From a virus: a DNA stretch of 25,420 nt. The notes below the pieces were generated by a model, which ran no database searches, was not told the origin of the DNA, and worked only from the letters and a program-made list of their open reading frames with translations. Below are positions 23,399 through 25,420 of this stretch, in pieces. The stretch covers positions 1-25,420 of IMG/VR virus record IMGVR_UViG_3300030520_000399. The stretch is one strand, 5' to 3'. A program made the position numbers and the translations under genes. Numbering within the stretch: position 1 is the first letter of the stretch; each line of letters opens with the position of its first letter.

Positions 23399-23532
23399 GC
23401 TTTGCCTCCTTTCCGAGGTGGGCCATGCGGTCCGGGCGTGTTCAGCGCCGCGGGCCGCACTTCTCCTAGCACGAAATCGAAACGCGGGTTCCTGCCCGCC
23501 CTGAAGAACGGGGTTTCCCCCGCGGAGATACG
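23399..23532 (-). other. left end and leader of the tnpB element, non-coding
   Basis: There is no gene in these 134 bases. On the minus strand they hold, in order, the left-end hairpin region, a short A/T-richer stretch near 23465-23485 (TTTCGATTTCGTG) that may include promoter elements, and the tnpB ribosome site AAGGAGG. No clear -35/-10 pair can be defended. Confidence 0.6.
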
Positions 23533-23748
23533 ATGAAAGAAGCGACTGCGTTTGCCACGACGGTGATCATCGGAGCGCTTGCCGCGCTCTTCGTGTGGAA
23601 GGGAGAGAGCGGCTTCGCCATGACCTGCATCGTGGCGCTGTTGCCCGCCGCGGGCGGCTCTGCGGCGATCGCAGCCGGCAAGCTCGCCCCCTCCGCAGCC
23701 GATCCAACAGCGACCATGACGACCACGAAAGTAGAGGTGAAGCCATGA
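23533..23748 (+). CDS. putative holin (two membrane segments)
   Basis: This encodes 71 residues with two hydrophobic segments (FATTVIIGALAALFVW about 7-22; MTCIVALLPAAGGSAAIAAG about 30-49) and a polar Thr-rich tail. Size and layout fit a class II holin, the protein that permeabilises the inner membrane at lysis; the Rz1-like lipoprotein directly downstream supports this. The ATG abuts the left end of the tnpB element, with GGAG about 5 bases upstream now inside element sequence. Without the element, GGAG from the preceding gene would take that place. The stop overlaps the next start (ATGA). Sequence alone cannot prove holin function. Confidence 0.5.
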   Translation: MKEATAFATTVIIGALAALFVWKGESGFAMTCIVALLPAAGGSAAIAAGKLAPSAADPTATMTTTKVEVKP

Positions 23749-24038
23749 TGAACGACATACGAAACGACCCGCGCGAGATCCGCGCGCGACGCGAGCGTGC
23801 CCTCGTGGGCGGAGCGGGACTCCTGCTCTGCGCGGGATTGATCGCGCTCGCATGCGGCGTGGTCCCCCCCGCGCAGAATCCCGCGACGGACGGCAACCTC
23901 GCCGCGCAGACCGCGTGCGTCTACGAGGCGGGCGCGGGGCTCGCGGACGCCAGTGCGAAGAAGGCGGCGATCGACGAGTGCCGGTGCGCGGCCAAGGCGC
24001 AGTACGGTTCCCCTTGCGACGGAGGATCCCCCCAATGA
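23745..24038 (+). CDS. small lipoprotein, possible outer-membrane spanin
   Basis: This encodes 97 residues starting MMND at the ATGA overlap; the second ATG (23748) is also possible. A basic stretch (REIRARRERA) precedes a hydrophobic core and a lipobox-like LIALAC-G, with the lipidated Cys near residue 37. The mature part is short, with further cysteines (TACVYEAG, ECRCAAKAQYGSPCDGG). A short lipoprotein right after a putative holin is the position of Rz1-like outer-membrane spanins, which by family knowledge join inner-membrane partners to fuse the membranes at lysis. The mature part is not notably Pro-rich, so this is a tentative role; lipoprotein export is better supported. Confidence 0.6.
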   Translation: MMNDIRNDPREIRARRERALVGGAGLLLCAGLIALACGVVPPAQNPATDGNLAAQTACVYEAGAGLADASAKKAAIDECRCAAKAQYGSPCDGGSPQ

Positions 24039-24322
24039 CCAGCACCATCGTGACCGACGCCAAGGCCCTCGCGACCTCGGCGATCCAGTGGCTCACCAGC
24101 CAGGTGGGTCAGCAGCTCGTCAGCGACGTCTATGCCGTGCTCACCATGGAGAGCCCCGGCGAGCTGATCGAGGACGTCTCGACGTTCGCCGCCAGCATCC
24201 TGCGCGGCGCGATCGGCATCCTCGACGACGCCGCGATCAAGGCCGCCATCGCGGCGGAGAATCTCGCGGTGGACAAGGCGGTCGACGCGCTCGAAGCCGC
24301 GGAGGTCGCGGCGAAGCCGTAA
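24035..24322 (+). CDS. small helical protein of unknown function
   Basis: This encodes 95 residues from the ATG at 24035 (overlapping the upstream TGA; GGAGG at 24021-24025 is a good ribosome site). The sequence is Ala/Val/Ile/Asp-rich with amphipathic helices (IVTDAKALATSAIQWLTSQVGQQ; FAASILRGAIGILDDAAIKA; AAENLAVDKAVDALEAAEVA). There is no signal peptide or clear membrane segment, and no cysteine. It sits among lysis-region genes, but nothing in it indicates a lysis role. Function not recognised. Confidence 0.6.
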   Translation: MTSTIVTDAKALATSAIQWLTSQVGQQLVSDVYAVLTMESPGELIEDVSTFAASILRGAIGILDDAAIKAAIAAENLAVDKAVDALEAAEVAAKP

Positions 24323-24323
24323 C

Positions 24324-24560
24324 GTGTCCCCTCTCGGCGCTCTCGAGACGCTCCTCGCGCAAGCCCGCGAGGAAGGGCGGCGCGCGGGCGTCGCGGAGGG
24401 GGAGGCCCGACACCACCACGACCCTCTGCGGCGATGGCGTCACGCGCTGCCCCAATCCGTACGTCTGCACCCTCTACGACCGCTGCGAGGCGCCGGGGCC
24501 GGCTCCTACGTCGTGGGGATCGCGACTCGCGGACGCTGGAAAGGACCGATAGAAGCATGA
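24324..24560 (+). CDS. chimeric small gene (duplicated N-terminus joined to a foreign tail)
   Basis: This gives 78 residues from a GTG one base after the preceding stop. Residues 2-28 (LETLLAQAREEGRRAGVAEGEAR within) are nearly identical to the N-terminus of the gene at 25017. After base 24409 the similarity stops and this frame becomes His/Arg/Gly-rich, while the +1 frame becomes a convincing cysteine-rich protein. The stop overlaps the next ATG (ATGA), so the frame may be translated and coupled to its neighbour. I regard it as a recombination product whose second half is out of its original frame. Whether it is functional is unknown. Confidence 0.4.
   Translation: MSPLGALETLLAQAREEGRRAGVAEGEARHHHDPLRRWRHALPQSVRLHPLRPLRGAGAGSYVVGIATRGRWKGPIEA
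24327..24406 (+). repeat. 80-bp direct repeat, copy 1
   Basis: 78 of 80 bases are identical to 25026-25105, with the same reading frame. It contains the perfect inverted repeat TCCTCGCG/CGCGAGGA with a 6-base loop. Confidence 0.9.
24410..24552 (+). pseudogene. 3' fragment of a cysteine-rich protein gene
   Basis: The frame ending in TAG at 24550-24552 reads DTTTTLCGDGVTRCPNPYV, then CTLYDRCEAPGPAPTSWG, and has higher G/C at third positions than the overlapping 24324 frame. Four cysteines in about 22 residues suggest a small exported, disulfide-bonded domain. Its 5' part, presumably with start and signal peptide, is missing: directly upstream is the duplicated 80-bp segment in another frame. 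I infer that the original gene was truncated by that duplication. Confidence 0.5.
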
Positions 24561-24763
24561 CCAATCAATCCAAGATGTTCCTCCTTGCGGCGGCGCTAGG
24601 CACTACGCCCGGATTCGAGGGGCCGCCGGACATGTTCGCCCGTGCCATCCCGCGCGAGCCCGGCCCGTCTGCACGCCAGCAAGAGGTCATCCGCGAGCGA
24701 GAGGAGCGACACGATCGTCTGCTCGCGTGGAAGCGAATGAAACGACAAAAGGGAGAAGAATGA
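24557..24763 (+). CDS. small charged protein of unknown function
   Basis: This encodes 68 residues starting at the ATGA overlap with the chimeric frame. A weakly hydrophobic start (MTNQSKMFLLAAALGTTPGF) precedes a Pro-containing section (EGPPDMFARAIPREPGPSA), then a highly charged helix (QQEVIREREERHDRLLAWKRMKRQKGEE). It has no cysteine and no full-length membrane span. The basic, helical tail could bind nucleic acid or another protein, which is a guess. Function not recognised. Confidence 0.6.
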   Translation: MTNQSKMFLLAAALGTTPGFEGPPDMFARAIPREPGPSARQQEVIREREERHDRLLAWKRMKRQKGEE

Positions 24764-24766
24764 CAA

Positions 24767-25012
24767 ATGCATTACCGAAATGGTCGTGAAGCGAAGAACG
24801 GGGATCGGATCCTCCAGCTGGACGGCAACGGCAAGATCATAGGCGGCGTCATCCTGTTCGACGCGCAGCCCGGAAACGACTACTGCAACGGGAGCGTCGC
24901 ACCAACGATGGCGTCCTCCTATTTCGCCTGCCTCATCGATGCGCTGCATGTGGACGACGTGTCCGCTCTGCTCGTCGAGAAGGGGCTAGACAAGCGACCG
25001 GCCGGCAAATAG
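24767..25012 (+). CDS. small phage protein beginning MHYRNGREAKNGD
   Basis: This encodes 81 residues with a good ribosome site (GGGAGAAG at 24751-24758). The start, YRNGREAKNGDRILQLDGNGKI, is a beta-rich motif that I have met in small uncharacterised phage proteins; the rest (GGVILFDAQPGNDYCNGSVAP) would continue a small barrel. The C-terminal third is helical (SSYFACLIDALHVDDVSALLVEKG). It is probably a compact cytosolic protein. No function is known to me. It lies between two small genes in the late region, and the next start follows its stop by four bases. Confidence 0.65.
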   Translation: MHYRNGREAKNGDRILQLDGNGKIIGGVILFDAQPGNDYCNGSVAPTMASSYFACLIDALHVDDVSALLVEKGLDKRPAGK

Positions 25013-25016
25013 GACC

Positions 25017-25259
25017 ATGCCGTCCTCCCCTCTCGACGCCCTCGAGACGCTCCTCGCGCAAGCCCGCGAGGAAGGGCGGCGCGCGGGCGTCGCGGAGGGG
25101 GAGGCGCGCATGCGGCACGCGGTCGTGAGCTACCTGCGCTACGAGGCGCGAGGCGTCACGCTGCGCTACCGCCGGCTGCTGTTGCAGCACGCGATCTGGG
25201 TGGAGGACTACCGAGGTGCGGCGACCGAGAGGCCGACCGTGCCGGACGTGGGAGAGTGA
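25017..25259 (+). CDS. small helical protein, parent copy of the duplicated N-terminus
   Basis: This encodes 80 residues. Residues 4-30 (SPLDALETLLAQAREEGRRA then GVAEGEARM) are the segment found again at 24324. Here the frame continues smoothly into a helical, tyrosine/arginine-rich part (YLRYEARGVTLRYRRLLLQH, about 40-59) and an acidic end, so this is the intact version. The ribosome site is weak (AGGA). The stop overlaps the next ATG (TGATG at 25257-25261). Function not recognised; the whole protein is likely one or two long helices. Confidence 0.6.
   Translation: MPSSPLDALETLLAQAREEGRRAGVAEGEARMRHAVVSYLRYEARGVTLRYRRLLLQHAIWVEDYRGAATERPTVPDVGE
25026..25105 (+). repeat. 80-bp direct repeat, copy 2
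   Basis: Partner of 24327-24406 with two mismatches; located within the intact gene at 25017-25259. Confidence 0.9.
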
Positions 25260-25420
25260 TGCACTCGACGCCTCCAGTGGCCTGGACCGCCCGCGACTCC
25301 CTGATCTCCGCCCTGGTCGGCAGCCACGTCGACGCGCTGAATCTGCCGCTGCCGCCGCGGGTGCCGTTCGACGTGGATTCGTTCGTAGAGCAGGAGGATG
25401 ACGAATGCGACCCTCAGCAC
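25259..25420 (+). CDS. 5' end of an unknown gene, cut by the window edge
   Basis: The ATG at 25259 overlaps the upstream stop (TGATG) and the frame stays open for 54 codons to the edge. It begins MHSTPPVAWTARDSLISALV and continues with a Pro-rich strand (LNLPLPPRVPFDVDSFVEQE) and an acidic run. The overlap and composition favour a real gene; the function is not visible. Confidence 0.5.
   Translation, partial: MHSTPPVAWTARDSLISALVGSHVDALNLPLPPRVPFDVDSFVEQEDDECDPQH

Larger units (their letters stand above)
22187..23532 (-). mobile_element. IS200/IS605-superfamily element of IS1341 type (tnpB only)
   Basis: About 1346 bp with tnpB on the minus strand and no tnpA. The right end has an uninterrupted 6-bp hairpin, CCGCCC-TAAA-GGGCGG (22194-22209), which includes the tnpB stop codon. 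The left end (about 23490-23532) is an imperfect hairpin region, on the minus strand GGGGGAAACCCC then CGTTCTTCAGGGCGGG. There are no terminal inverted repeats or target duplications, as known for this superfamily. It lies between a TAG stop (22180-22182) and the ATGA at 23533. It is antisense to the late operon and splits two membrane-protein genes. Confidence 0.85.

Noticed and set aside
21710-23532. CRISPR-like array because of repeated hairpins near 21707, 21861, 22184 and 23493
   Set aside because: Only two copies of each type, unequal spacing and clear tnpB linkage; they are insertion-element ends.
22172-23536. 454-codon + strand frame covering the whole tnpB element
   Set aside because: It is antisense to a TnpB with all expected motifs and spans element ends and flanking genes; a GC-rich shadow frame.

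Overview
The window is a stretch of a tailed-phage (Caudoviricetes) genome, or of a prophage copy, with short-tailed (podovirus-like) virion gene order. Nearly all genes lie on the + strand, packed head to tail. Most junctions are 1-8 base stop/start overlaps of the ATGA, TGATG or TAATG type. Base composition is very GC-rich with strong G/C at third codon positions, so most antisense and out-of-frame open frames are shadows. The host is probably a GC-rich bacterium. A lipobox-bearing lysis-region protein fits a Gram-negative host, but nothing here fixes the taxon. No integrase, repressor, polymerase or complete terminase is visible, so lifestyle cannot be decided.

Layout: (1) 1-682, the 3' end of an unrecognised gene, a 115-residue protein and a short downstream frame that may be joined to it by a +1 frameshift. 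(2) 675-6846, the head module: portal, three tiny overlapping genes, scaffold-like protein, a hairpin, major capsid protein, two small beta-rich structural proteins and a small acidic protein, closed by a terminator-like hairpin. (3) 6925-11290, connector and tail: head-tail adaptor-like protein, a small structural protein and a 1068-residue nozzle/stabilisation-like protein. (4) 11290-18055, three large low-complexity internal virion (DNA-ejection) proteins. (5) 18071-21710, a small protein and a 1052-residue receptor-binding protein with IPT/TIG, SGNH-esterase-like, tandem FCCH-like and LamG-like domains. (6) 21710-25420, a lysis/late region of small membrane proteins, one lipoprotein and several small unknown genes.

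The most notable content is in region 6. Two related IS200/IS605-superfamily (IS1341-type) elements lie 286 bp apart in the same orientation, on either side of a small membrane-protein gene. The larger (about 22187-23532) encodes a 399-residue TnpB with an intact RuvC triad and zinc finger, and has no TnpA. The smaller (about 21710-21900) keeps both ends plus only the last ~43 codons of a different, diverged tnpB, which is the part that in TnpB elements encodes the omega (guide) RNA scaffold. The right-end hairpins of the two copies differ by one compensatory base pair. Each element sits exactly between a stop codon and an ATGA start. Removing either one in silico rebuilds a compact stop/SD/start junction like the others in this phage. 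I infer one nuclease that may be served by two guide loci, aimed at element-free alleles of two neighbouring phage junctions, with TCAT (the complement of ATGA) as candidate target-adjacent motif.

A second mosaic lies at 24324-25259. An 80-bp segment encoding the N-terminus of one small gene is duplicated, and the upstream copy is fused out of frame to the tail of a cysteine-rich protein gene.
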